8,549 bases of DNA from Azorhizobium sp943369575 (GCA_943369575.1 CALRNP020000237.1:1-8549); one strand, 5' to 3'; counted from the first letter of the stretch, positions 1 to 6,472 are shown. Program-made: numbers and translations. Notes: generated by a model from the sequence alone, not told the origin.

Positions 1-408
1 GCCATGGTCACGGCGCAGCGTCTGGCCGACAACCTCGCCGCCGCAAAGGCAGGCACGCCGCTGGCCAAGGTCAGCCTGACCACCCGGCAGGCGCTGGCCG
101 CCGCCACCATCGATGGCGCCCGCCTTCTGGGCATCGACAAGGACGTGGGGTCCATCACCGTTGGCAAGAAGGCGGATCTCTGCCTGATCCGGGCGGATCG
201 CCTCGGCACCGCGCCGCTGAACGACGCCATCGGCGCCGTGGTGCTCCAGGCCAGCCCAGCGGACGTGGACACGGTTCTGGTCGAGGGCGAGGTGGTCAAG
301 CGCGGCGGCGCGCTGGTCGGCCGCGATGCCGCCCGCGCCGTCTCCGAGCTGAACGACAAGGCCCGCGGCCTCTATGCGCGCGCCGATGCTGCCCGCCCGC
401 CGGGCTGA
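1..408 (+). CDS. Metal-dependent amidohydrolase (TRZ/ATZ/SsnA-like), C-terminal fragment
   Basis: The reading frame is open from the first base and stops with TGA at 406-408, so the start and the metal-binding barrel residues lie left of the window. The visible 135 residues match the end of the amidohydrolase superfamily. A segment beginning TTRQALAAATIDGARLLG is the last barrel helix region, followed by the hallmark GSITVGKKADLCLIRAD, where the chain enters the C-terminal beta-sandwich, and then a VDTVLVEGEVVKRGG strand pair. Known family members (cytosine/guanine deaminases, chlorohydrolases, SsnA) are cytoplasmic zinc or iron enzymes that hydrolyse or deaminate nitrogen heterocycles. Which substrate applies cannot be told, because the active-site half is missing. 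It is followed after 71 bases by a substrate-binding protein on the same strand, which suggests an operon for uptake and breakdown of a small heterocycle (inference). Confidence 0.85.
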   Translation, partial: AMVTAQRLADNLAAAKAGTPLAKVSLTTRQALAAATIDGARLLGIDKDVGSITVGKKADLCLIRADRLGTAPLNDAIGAVVLQASPADVDTVLVEGEVVKRGGALVGRDAARAVSELNDKARGLYARADAARPPG

Positions 409-465
409 ACCGACACTATCCGTCAAAGAGGCTGGGCGGCGCGCTCGCCGACCACAGCCCGTCCA

Positions 466-475
466 GGGAGAGGAA
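466..475 (+). promoter_or_regulatory. Ribosome binding site of the substrate-binding protein
   Basis: GGGAGAGGAA ends four bases before the ATG at 480. It supports that start and the full-length signal peptide. Confidence 0.6.
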
Positions 476-479
476 CGCC

Positions 480-1511
480 ATGATCACGCGCCGCGACATG
501 CTGGGAACATTGGCTGCTGGGACAGCGCTGCTGGCGGTGAGCCCGCCATCCATCGGCGGCATGGGCGCCGCCCATGCTCAAGGCGCAACACCGTTCAAGG
601 TCGTGGCCTTTGCCGGCGCCTCGAACCTGCCGTTCTGGGTGGGGCAGGACAAGGGCCTGTTCGCCAAGGAAGGCATCGCGCCGGTGCTGGAGATCACGCC
701 CAACTCCGTCGAGATGGCCAAGAATCTCTATGCCGGGCGCTATGACTTCGCTTTGACCTCGGTGGACAACATCGTCGCCTATGACGAGGGCCAGGGTGAG
801 GCGGACCTCCCCGGCCCCGCCGACTTCGTCGCCGTGTTCGGGGTCGACAACGGCATGCTCAGCGTCATGGCGGTGCCGGAGGTGAAGTCCTTCGCCGATC
901 TGAAGGGCAAGACCGTCTCGGTCGATGCCATGACCACCGGCTTTGCCTTCGTGCTGCGCGATATCCTGGCCCGCAACGGCATTTCCGCGAGCGACGTGAC
1001 CTTCGTCAAGGTGGGCGGCGGTGCGCAGCGGCTGGAGGCCCTGCTGAAGCAGGAGCAGGCCGCCACCCTGCTGAACACGCCGCTGGATCTGGTGGCGGAG
1101 GGCAAGGGCTTCACCCGCCTCGCCCGCGCCACCGAGACCCTCGGCGCCTATCAGGGCATCGTCGGCGCCACCCGGCGCGAGACCGCGGCGCGCATGCGGC
1201 CACAGGTGGAGGCCTTCATCCGCGGCTTCCATGGCGCAGTCGCCTGGTTGGCCGATCCGGCGCACAAAGACGAGGCCGTGGCGCTGCTGGTGGCGCGGGT
1301 CAAAGGTATGCAGCAGCCACAGGCGGAAAAGGCCTATGCGGTACTGATGGATCCGAAAAACGGCATCTTCCGCGATCTGAGGATCGATCGCGCGGGGCTG
1401 GAAACCGTACTGATGCTCCGCTCGAAATATGCCCCCGCCAAGGCGCCACTGACCGACCCCGGCCGCTATGTGGATATGAGCTACTTCACCGCGGCGCTGG
1501 CGGGGCGGTGA
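480..1511 (+). CDS. ABC transporter periplasmic substrate-binding protein, NMT1/THI5 (SsuA/TauA-like) family
   Basis: This 343-residue exported protein should capture a small solute in the periplasm for an ABC importer. Residues 3-9 (TRRDMLG) resemble a twin-arginine motif. A hydrophobic stretch (about 10-22) follows, and AHA-Q at 31-34 is a good signal-peptidase site. The mature part reads like the SsuA/TauA/THI5 fold: a first lobe with GASNLPFWVGQDKGLFAKEGI (about 46-66), the typical peripheral-to-core segment MAKNLYAGRYDFALTSVDNI (79-98), and a second lobe starting at FADLKGKTVSVDA (138-150). Family members bind sulfonates, nitrate, hydroxymethylpyrimidine, nucleobases or aromatic compounds, so the ligand is open. 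The upstream amidohydrolase favours a nitrogen heterocycle (inference). No permease or ATPase gene follows: after an 18-base gap a gene on the other strand converges, so partner subunits must lie upstream of the window or elsewhere. Confidence 0.85.
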   Translation: MITRRDMLGTLAAGTALLAVSPPSIGGMGAAHAQGATPFKVVAFAGASNLPFWVGQDKGLFAKEGIAPVLEITPNSVEMAKNLYAGRYDFALTSVDNIVAYDEGQGEADLPGPADFVAVFGVDNGMLSVMAVPEVKSFADLKGKTVSVDAMTTGFAFVLRDILARNGISASDVTFVKVGGGAQRLEALLKQEQAATLLNTPLDLVAEGKGFTRLARATETLGAYQGIVGATRRETAARMRPQVEAFIRGFHGAVAWLADPAHKDEAVALLVARVKGMQQPQAEKAYAVLMDPKNGIFRDLRIDRAGLETVLMLRSKYAPAKAPLTDPGRYVDMSYFTAALAGR

Positions 1512-1529
1512 GAATGGTGCAGGCGCCGG

Positions 1530-1817
1530 TCAGCCCTGCCGCTTGATGAAAGCGGTGATCGATACCTGGTCCCAGATGCCCACCGCATGAAACGGATCGG
1601 CGTGGTGGAAGGCCTCCACCGTCGCCCGGTCCGGTGCCTCCACCAGGAACAGCGAGCCCTTGGCGGTGGTGCCGTCATCTTCCACCAGCGGACCTGACAT
1701 GACGATGGTCACGCCAAAGCGCGAGGTATCGGAGAGGAAGGCCTTGTGGGCGTCATAGTGGGCAAGACGGGCGGCCAGTGCACCGGGCTTGTCCAGGGCA
1801 TGAATGATGAACAGCAT
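1530..1817 (-). CDS. YciI family protein (small dimeric alpha+beta barrel)
   Basis: The 95-residue product is the usual length for YciI proteins and opens with the typical MLFIIHALDKPG strand. Family landmarks are visible: the helix with HYDAHKAFL (20-28, His24 being the usual conserved histidine), VMSGPLVEDDG (39-49), GSLFLVEAPDRATVEAF (54-70) and DPFHAVGIWD (74-83). YciI proteins share a fold with muconolactone isomerase and ferredoxin-like small enzymes. Most have no proven reaction; a few act as dehalogenase- or isomerase-like enzymes. The ATG has a strong ribosome binding site directly upstream. It is the last gene of the minus-strand series behind the transporter. A role in aromatic acid catabolism is therefore possible but only by position. 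Its 3' end nearly touches the convergent substrate-binding protein gene. Confidence 0.85.
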   Translation of the reverse strand: MLFIIHALDKPGALAARLAHYDAHKAFLSDTSRFGVTIVMSGPLVEDDGTTAKGSLFLVEAPDRATVEAFHHADPFHAVGIWDQVSITAFIKRQG

Positions 1818-1820
1818 GAC

Positions 1821-1828
1821 ACCTCCCT
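1821..1828 (-). promoter_or_regulatory. Ribosome binding site of the YciI gene
   Basis: On the minus strand AGGGAGGT sits three bases before the ATG whose first base is 1817. It is a near-perfect anti-Shine-Dalgarno match and fixes the start. Confidence 0.65.
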
Positions 1829-1891
1829 GAACCGCTCTGATCGTCCCCCAGGCTTGGCTGGCCCGGATCGGCGCTTCCGCCGAGACGATAG

Positions 1892-1931
1892 CGGCCGCTG
1901 AAGGGGGATGCCAATCCCGCTCCAGCGGCCG
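1892..1931 (-). terminator. Strong hairpin after the MFS gene, possible terminator or 3' stabiliser
   Basis: The arms 1892-1900 (CGGCCGCTG) and 1923-1931 (CAGCGGCCG) are perfect 9-base complements. Inside them GGGAT (1905-1909) and ATCCC (1914-1918) form a second stem with a four-base loop. It lies 18 bases past the stop codon of the minus-strand MFS gene, before the YciI gene. No T-tract follows on either strand, so it is not a canonical intrinsic terminator. It could be a Rho-associated 3' structure or an mRNA processing/stability element inside an MFS-yciI transcript. Confidence 0.4.
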
Positions 1932-1949
1932 ATGGAGACCCTGATTGGA

Positions 1950-3287
1950 TCAGTGGGTATCTTCCATCCGGGAGTGCTTCTTGGTGTCCGGCAGGCCGAT
2001 ATAGACCAGCAGCGAGATGAATATGCAGGCGGTGGCGTACCAGTAGAAGCCCTGCTCCCAGTGCAGCTCGAACTTGAAGATCTGCGCCACGCTGTCCACC
2101 GTGCCACCGAACACCGCCACGGTGACGGCATAAGGGAAGCCGACGCCCAGTGCCCGCACCGAAGTGGGGAACAGCTCGGCCTTGATCACCGCCGTGATGG
2201 AGGTGTAGCCGCTGACGATGGCCCAGCCGGCGCAGATCAACAGGAACGCCATCCACGGGCTCTTGGTAGTCTGGATGGTCGACAGCAGCGGATAGGTGCA
2301 GAGCGTCCCCATCACGCCGAAATAGAGCAGCAGCGGCTTGCGGCCGATCTTGTCGGAGATGGCGCCGTAAAGCGGCTGGAGGATCAGCGCCACCAGCAGC
2401 GAGCCCACGGTCACCATGGTACCCTGGTCGGCGGTCAGGCCGACGGACTGCTTCAGGAACTTCTGCATATACGTGGTGTAGGTGTAGAAAGCGGACGTTC
2501 CGCCGATGGACACACCCACCACCAGCAGCAGCGCCTTCCAGTGCCGCAGCATTTCCAGCAGCGGCGGCCGCTCCTTGACGATGTCCTTGGCCTTGTTGAA
2601 CTGATCGGTCTCGGGCATGTCCCGGCGCATGGTGAAGGAATAGACCGCCAGACACGCGCCGATGACGAAGGGAATGCGCCAACCCCAATCCTTGATCTGG
2701 TCATCCGTGAGGAACAGCTTCTGCATGACGAGAAGCGTCGACACCGCCAGCAACTGGCCACCGATCAACGTCACATACCAGACGCCGGAATAGAATCCGC
2801 GGCGGTTGGGGTGAGACATCTCAGAGAGATAGGTGGCGCTGGTGCCGTATTCGCCGCCCTGGCTGAGGCCCTGGAGCAAGCGGGCGAGCGTGAGCAGGAT
2901 GGGCGCGGCAATGCCGATGGTGAGCGCCGAGGGCGTGCAGGCAATGATGAGTGAGCCCAGGCACATCAGCAGCACGGACGCCGTCAGCGCCTTGCGGCGG
3001 CCGTAGCGGTCGGCGATGGAGCCGAACAGGATGCTGCCGAACGGGCGGGCGAGAAAGCCCAGGGCAAATACGATGGAGGCGAAAATCTGCTGCCGGGCTG
3101 CGGTCTGGCCGGCGAAGAATGCGGGCGCGAAGTAGAACTGGAAGGCAGCGAAGATATAAACGTCATACCATTCGATCAGATTTCCGGTCGATCCCACCAG
3201 GATCGCCTTCACCCGGCGAACGGTGTCCTTGGCATCGTAGCCGTCCCCGGTGGGCTTGAACGCGTCTTCTTCCGTCAGGCGTTTCAT
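1950..3287 (-). CDS. MFS transporter, metabolite:H+ symporter (MHS) family, KgtP/PcaT-like
   Basis: The product is a 445-residue inner-membrane proton symporter with about 12 hydrophobic segments. MHS landmarks are clear: NLIEWYDVYIFA in the first membrane helix (36-47), the loop 2-3 motif GSIADRYGRRK (89-99), QGLSQGGEYGTSATYLSE (139-156), and the repeated loop motif GAISDKIGRK (308-317). This family includes alpha-ketoglutarate permease KgtP, shikimate ShiA, ProP and the PcaT carrier of pca clusters. Next to pcaIJF the likely cargo is a dicarboxylate such as 3-oxoadipate, or an aromatic acid (inference). I chose the ATG at 3287 (MKRLTEEDAF). It has GCGAGG seven bases upstream and starts just before the first cytoplasmic segment. 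The frame stays open a further 35 codons upstream to 3392, but that stretch looks non-coding. A 247-base gap to pcaF suggests its own promoter. Confidence 0.88.
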   Translation of the reverse strand: MKRLTEEDAFKPTGDGYDAKDTVRRVKAILVGSTGNLIEWYDVYIFAAFQFYFAPAFFAGQTAARQQIFASIVFALGFLARPFGSILFGSIADRYGRRKALTASVLLMCLGSLIIACTPSALTIGIAAPILLTLARLLQGLSQGGEYGTSATYLSEMSHPNRRGFYSGVWYVTLIGGQLLAVSTLLVMQKLFLTDDQIKDWGWRIPFVIGACLAVYSFTMRRDMPETDQFNKAKDIVKERPPLLEMLRHWKALLLVVGVSIGGTSAFYTYTTYMQKFLKQSVGLTADQGTMVTVGSLLVALILQPLYGAISDKIGRKPLLLYFGVMGTLCTYPLLSTIQTTKSPWMAFLLICAGWAIVSGYTSITAVIKAELFPTSVRALGVGFPYAVTVAVFGGTVDSVAQIFKFELHWEQGFYWYATACIFISLLVYIGLPDTKKHSRMEDTH

Positions 3288-3294
3288 ATGGCAG

Positions 3295-3300
3295 CCTCGC
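3295..3300 (-). promoter_or_regulatory. Ribosome binding site deciding the MFS start
   Basis: Minus-strand GCGAGG is seven bases before the ATG at 3287. It argues for this start over the longer open frame that reaches 3392. Confidence 0.5.
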
Positions 3301-3498
3301 TTTTGGCTTCTCGAAAAAGAAAGCGATGGCGCAGCTGACGTACCCTGCACCCGTGGCCGATATGATATCTGCCCACGCCACTGCCTCCGCACATCTTGTC
3401 CAAGGCTTCTTTGGCCTTGTTGATCGTCAAACGCCTCGGTGGTCAGGAACGGGTGTCGCCGCGCGAATGAGCCTCACCGCACCCGCACACACCGCCGC

Positions 3499-3528
3499 CG
3501 CCGCCGGGTGACGACCACCTCGGCGGCG
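3499..3528 (-). terminator. GC-rich hairpin just after the pcaF stop codon
   Basis: The arms CGCCGCCG-GGTG (3499-3510) and CACC-T-CGGCGGCG (3516-3528) pair fully apart from one bulged base, around a five-base loop. The structure starts six bases beyond the pcaF stop codon in the direction of transcription. There is no T-run after it, so it may slow or stabilise the transcript end, or act with Rho, rather than be a classic intrinsic terminator. Confidence 0.4.
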
Positions 3529-3534
3529 AAAGGC

Positions 3535-4743
3535 TCAGTTCACCCGTTCGATGGCCAGGGCGACGCCCTGCCCCACCCCGACGCACATGGTGGCAAGGCC
3601 GTAACGGCCCCCGCTCACCGCCAGTTGGCGCGCCACAGTGCCGGCGATCCGCGCCCCGGACATCCCCAGGGGATGGCCTAGCGCGATGGCGCCGCCATTG
3701 ACGTTCACTTGGGCCGCATCGTCCGCGATCCCCAGTTGGCGCAGACAGGCCAGCGCCTGGCTGGCGAAGGCCTCGTTCAGCTCGATGGCATCGTAATCCT
3801 TGGCGGCGATGCCGAGACGGGCCTGCAGCTTCTGCACCGCCGGCACCGGCCCCATGCCCATGATGCGCGGCGCCACACCGGCGGAGGCCATGCCGAGGAT
3901 CTTGGCGATGGGCGTCAGCCCATAGCGCGCCACCGCATCGGCGGAAGCCAGCAGAAGAGCCGCCGCGCCGTCATTCACACCCGAGGCGTTGCCGGCCGTC
4001 ACCGAGCCGTCGGCGCGCACGATGGGCTTGAGCTTGGCCAGGGTCTCGGCCGAGGTATCCGGGCGGGGATGCTCGTCGGCAGACACCACCACTGGCGCCT
4101 TGCGGTCCGGGATGGTGACCGGGACGATCTCGCCGGCAAAGAAGCCCGACTGGGTCGCCTTCGCGGCGCGCTGCTGCGAGCGCAGGGCAAAGGCATCCTG
4201 ATCGGCGCGGCTCACCTGGAAGTCGTCGGCGACATTCTCGCCGGTCTCGGGCATGGCATCGACGCCATAGGCTGCGCGCATGGCCGGGTTGATGAAGCGC
4301 CAGCCGATGGTGGTGTCATGGATCTCGGCGCTGCGCTGGAAGGCGCTCTCGGCCTTGCCCATGACGAACGGCGCCCGGGTCATGCTCTCGACGCCGCCGG
4401 CAATGGCCAGATCGATCTCGCCGGCCCGGATCGCCCGCGCCGCCGCGCCCACCGCATCGAGGCCGGAGGCGCACAGGCGATTGAGCGTCACGCCCGGCAC
4501 GCTCTGCGGCAGGCCCGCCAGCAGCAGCGCCATGCGGGCGACGTTGCGATTGTCCTCGCCAGCCTGATTGGCGCAGCCGAGGAACACCTCATCCACCGCC
4601 TCAATCAGCGCCGGATGCCGCTCCGTCAGCGCCCGGATGGGAATTGCCGCAAGGTCATCGGCCCGGACCTTGGAGAGTGCGCCGCCGAAACGGCCGATGG
4701 GCGTGCGGGCGAAATCGCACAGGAAGACGTCGGTGCTGCTCAT
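3535..4743 (-). CDS. pcaF: 3-oxoadipyl-CoA thiolase (beta-ketoadipyl-CoA thiolase)
   Basis: This cytoplasmic enzyme cleaves 3-oxoadipyl-CoA with CoA into succinyl-CoA and acetyl-CoA, the last step of the beta-ketoadipate pathway. The 402 residues match full-length class II thiolases. The acyl-accepting cysteine is Cys91 in NRLCASG, NEAF is at 323-326, the catalytic histidine is His357 in GHPLGMSGAR, and the second catalytic cysteine is Cys387 in CVGVGQG. The segment GCANQAGEDNRNVARMA (57-73) is typical of the PcaF/PaaJ branch rather than acetoacetyl-CoA thiolases. The start ATG overlaps the pcaJ stop by four bases (ATGA at 4743-4740), with GGAG seven bases upstream inside pcaJ, so translation is probably coupled. 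PaaJ of phenylacetate breakdown does the same reaction, but the CoA-transferase neighbours and divergent PcaR-type regulator favour PcaF. Confidence 0.92.
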   Translation of the reverse strand: MSSTDVFLCDFARTPIGRFGGALSKVRADDLAAIPIRALTERHPALIEAVDEVFLGCANQAGEDNRNVARMALLLAGLPQSVPGVTLNRLCASGLDAVGAAARAIRAGEIDLAIAGGVESMTRAPFVMGKAESAFQRSAEIHDTTIGWRFINPAMRAAYGVDAMPETGENVADDFQVSRADQDAFALRSQQRAAKATQSGFFAGEIVPVTIPDRKAPVVVSADEHPRPDTSAETLAKLKPIVRADGSVTAGNASGVNDGAAALLLASADAVARYGLTPIAKILGMASAGVAPRIMGMGPVPAVQKLQARLGIAAKDYDAIELNEAFASQALACLRQLGIADDAAQVNVNGGAIALGHPLGMSGARIAGTVARQLAVSGGRYGLATMCVGVGQGVALAIERVN

Positions 4744-5519
4744 GCGTCCGCTCCATGCGCGAGGCGGGTGCGCTCGTCAAGAGCGCGCAGCACGTCCAGT
4801 TCTTCCGCCGTAGCCGGCGGGGTTTCCACCACCTGCTGCGCGAACAGCACCGGCCAACCGCAGGCGTCGCGCACCTGCTCGGCGGTGACGCCGGGATGCA
4901 GGCTGGTGACGGTGAGTTCGCGGGTCACCGGGTCCGGCTCCATGACGCACAGATCGGTGATGACGCGGGTCGGCCCCTTGGTGGTCACGCCCAGATCCTG
5001 GCGGGCGGTGCCGCCGGTGCCGTGACCATAGGAGGTGATGAAGGGCAGCACCGGCACGAAGGCGCGCTTGCCCATGGCCATGGTGATGAAGATCTCGCCG
5101 CAATGGGTGGCGATTTCCGGCGCTCCGCCGCCGCCGGGCAGGCGGACCTTGGGATGATGATAATCGCCCACCACGGTGGTATTCAGGTTGGCAAAGCGGT
5201 CAATCTGGGCACCACCTAGAAAGCCGACAGTAATGCGTCCGCCCTGTAGCCAATAGCGGAACATTTCCGGGACAGGCACCGTGGTCAGAGCGGTGTCGCA
5301 CAGCTCGCCGTCGCCGATGGACAGCGGCAGAACCTCCGGCTTGGTGTCGATGGTGCCGGATTCATAGATCAGTGTGATGCCCGGTGCATGGGTCAGCCGC
5401 GCCAGATTGCAGGCGGCGGACGGGGCGCCGATGCCGACGAAGCAGACGTCTTCATTGCGCAGCGCGCGGGCTGCGGCGATGGTCATGATCTCGGACGGGG
5501 TGGCAGGCGTCTGGGCCAT
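4740..5519 (-). CDS. pcaJ: 3-oxoadipate CoA-transferase, beta subunit (CatJ/GctB-like)
   Basis: This is the second subunit of the cytoplasmic CoA-transferase that makes 3-oxoadipyl-CoA from 3-oxoadipate and succinyl-CoA. The 259 residues resemble the glutaconate-CoA-transferase beta family. The catalytic glutamate is probably Glu53 in IYESGTID, the equivalent of the glutamyl-CoA-forming residue of class I transferases. LPGGGGAPEIA (127-137) is another family signature. The length is larger than classical PcaJ of Pseudomonas putida (about 213 residues) and closer to CatJ of chloroaromatic degraders. I chose the ATG at 5519 because AGGGAAG lies just upstream and the MAQTPATPSEIMTIAAARAL start fits the family; the open frame extends 25 more codons but would overlap pcaI. 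It begins ten bases after the pcaI stop and overlaps pcaF by four bases. Confidence 0.88.
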   Translation of the reverse strand: MAQTPATPSEIMTIAAARALRNEDVCFVGIGAPSAACNLARLTHAPGITLIYESGTIDTKPEVLPLSIGDGELCDTALTTVPVPEMFRYWLQGGRITVGFLGGAQIDRFANLNTTVVGDYHHPKVRLPGGGGAPEIATHCGEIFITMAMGKRAFVPVLPFITSYGHGTGGTARQDLGVTTKGPTRVITDLCVMEPDPVTRELTVTSLHPGVTAEQVRDACGWPVLFAQQVVETPPATAEELDVLRALDERTRLAHGADA

Positions 5520-5532
5520 GGTGCTTCCCTCA
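5520..5532 (-). promoter_or_regulatory. pcaI stop / pcaJ ribosome binding site junction
   Basis: On the minus strand TGAGGGAAGCACC runs directly into the pcaJ ATG. The pcaI stop codon TGA overlaps the AGGGAAG ribosome binding sequence, so ribosomes finishing pcaI are delivered to the pcaJ start, as expected for two subunits of one enzyme. Confidence 0.55.
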
Positions 5533-6387
5533 GGCCGCGTGCGGTGCGCGGCGCACCAGCTGGGCGAAATGGTCGGGGGTCTTTTCCAGGACATTCTCCC
5601 GGATCCAGGCCAGGAAGGTGTCGCGGTCGCGGGAAATGGCGTCCCACGCCTTGTAGAAAGCGTTGGCGCGCTTGTAATAGCCGGTGGCGTAGGAGGGATA
5701 GGCCCCGCCCGGCACCACGGCGATGGCGGCGATGGTCCAGTGCGGCAGGATCACCGCATTGGGGGAGCGCGGGCCGAAATCGTCCACAACTTCTTCGACG
5801 GTGACGATGGCGCGGCGGGCGGCCAGAACCGCCTCCTTCTGCACCCCGACGATGCCCTCCAGCAGCACGTTTCCGGCCCGATCAGCGCGCAGCGCATGGA
5901 TGATGGCCACGTCCGGTCGGATCGCCGGGACGGTGGCCAGGACCTCGCCGGTATAGGGGCAAGTCACGGACCGGATGCGCGGATTGACGTGCGGCAGGTC
6001 CACGCCCTTGTAGCCGCGGAACACCGCGAACGGCAGGTTGGCAGCGCCCGCCTCATAGGCATTGGCCATGGCGGCGTGGGAGTGTTCCTCCAGCGCCAGG
6101 GGTTGCGGCCACTGGTTTTCCACCGCGTCGCGCAGGCGGTGCAGGGAGCCGACGCCAGGGTTTCCGCCCCAGGAGAACACCAGCTTGTCCGCGGCACCGA
6201 CGCCGATCAGCTGATCGTAGATCAGGTCGGGGGTCATGCGGATCAAGGTGAGGTGGCGGCGGCCCTGGCGGATGATTTCATGGCCAGCGGCGTGCGGAAT
6301 GAGGTGGGTGAAGCCTTCCATGGCGACGGTGTCGCCATCCTTGAGGCAAGCCTCCACCGCCTCGGACAGACTGAGGAACTGAACCAA
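5530..6387 (-). CDS. pcaI: 3-oxoadipate CoA-transferase, alpha subunit (CatI/GctA-like), TTG start
   Basis: This is the first subunit of the heteromeric CoA-transferase acting on 3-oxoadipate and succinyl-CoA. The 285 residues carry the family segments EGFTHLIPHAAGHEIIR (24-40), LTLIRMTPDLIYDQLIGVGAADKLVFSWGGNPGVGSLHR (46-84) and ALRADRAGNVLLEGIVG further on. Its length and motifs are those of the glutaconate-CoA-transferase alpha type, as in CatI of chloroaromatic-degrading Pseudomonas, not the roughly 230-residue SCOT-like PcaI. The start codon is TTG at 6387. GGGAGG lies five bases upstream and a stop codon is in frame at 6411-6409. The next in-frame ATG (residue 23) would remove the conserved N-terminal strand, so TTG is the best choice. 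It is the promoter-proximal gene of pcaIJF and is divergent from the IclR regulator. Other GctA-type substrates are possible in principle, but the thiolase and regulator fix the pathway fairly well. Confidence 0.87.
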   Translation of the reverse strand: MVQFLSLSEAVEACLKDGDTVAMEGFTHLIPHAAGHEIIRQGRRHLTLIRMTPDLIYDQLIGVGAADKLVFSWGGNPGVGSLHRLRDAVENQWPQPLALEEHSHAAMANAYEAGAANLPFAVFRGYKGVDLPHVNPRIRSVTCPYTGEVLATVPAIRPDVAIIHALRADRAGNVLLEGIVGVQKEAVLAARRAIVTVEEVVDDFGPRSPNAVILPHWTIAAIAVVPGGAYPSYATGYYKRANAFYKAWDAISRDRDTFLAWIRENVLEKTPDHFAQLVRRAPHAA

Positions 6388-6392
6388 CCGCG

Positions 6393-6398
6393 CCTCCC
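6393..6398 (-). promoter_or_regulatory. Ribosome binding site deciding the pcaI TTG start
   Basis: Minus-strand GGGAGG is five bases before TTG at 6387. The only nearby ATG (6400) is out of frame with the gene and contains this site, so it is not the start. Confidence 0.6.
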
Positions 6399-6401
6399 AT
6401 A

Positions 6402-6421
6402 TTGTGCGCTATACGCACATA
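6402..6421. promoter_or_regulatory. Operator 1, TGTGCG-N5-CGCACA, proximal to pcaI
   Basis: TGTGCG (6403-6408) and CGCACA (6414-6419) form a perfect inverted repeat with a five-base centre, and TTGTGCG/CGCACATA flanks are shared with operator 2. The half-site spacing of 11 bases is one helical turn. It lies 16 to 32 bases upstream of the pcaI start codon, next to the ribosome binding site, so it would fall in the leader or the start of transcription. The expected binder is the divergent IclR regulator (inference from family habits and position). Confidence 0.65.
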
Positions 6422-6436
6422 GTTCGAATTTTCTGC

Positions 6437-6465
6437 AGCATGGAATCTGGCGCGGTCGGCGTCAA
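6437..6465 (-). promoter_or_regulatory. Candidate promoter of pcaIJF
   Basis: On the minus strand TTGACG (6465-6460) is a good -35 match. After 17 bases comes CATGCT (6442-6437), a weak -10 match. Transcription would start near 6430, leaving operator 1 within the early transcribed region. The -10 is poor, as expected for a regulated or alphaproteobacterial promoter, and the call is tentative. Confidence 0.3.
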
Positions 6466-6472
6466 CGGCCTT

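Larger units (their letters stand above)
3288..3534. other. Intergenic gap between pcaF and the MFS gene
   Basis: These 247 bases carry no convincing gene. They hold the GC-rich hairpin at 3499-3528, a six-base inverted repeat CAAGGC/GCCTTG (3401-3406, 3414-3419) and an 11-base palindrome GATAT-G-ATATC (3359-3369). On the minus strand there are TTGACG-like hexamers but no well-spaced -10 match, so a promoter for the MFS gene is plausible but not placed. I see no copy of the TGTGCG-N5-CGCACA operator found upstream of pcaI. Confidence 0.5.

Noticed and set aside
423..1265. Minus-strand open frame of 280 codons opposite the substrate-binding protein
   Set aside because: The plus-strand protein has a signal peptide and family motifs; the antisense product looks like a GC-frame artefact.
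1908..2954. Plus-strand open frame of 348 codons opposite the MFS transporter
   Set aside because: His/Arg/Gln-rich antisense shadow of a membrane protein gene; no ribosome binding site or motif.
3359..3369. Palindrome GATAT-G-ATATC upstream of the MFS gene as a second operator
   Set aside because: It shares neither sequence nor length with the TGTGCG-N5-CGCACA operators; short AT palindromes arise by chance.
3288..3392. N-terminal extension of the MFS protein by 35 residues
   Set aside because: It adds a polar, basic, non-conserved segment before the usual MHS start, while ATG 3287 has a ribosome binding site.
3709..5025. Long plus-strand open frame of 438 codons opposite pcaF and pcaJ
   Set aside because: It mirrors two strongly recognised enzymes on the other strand; its protein is rich in Arg, Gly, His and Ala with no family motif. 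Such antisense frames are expected in GC-rich DNA.
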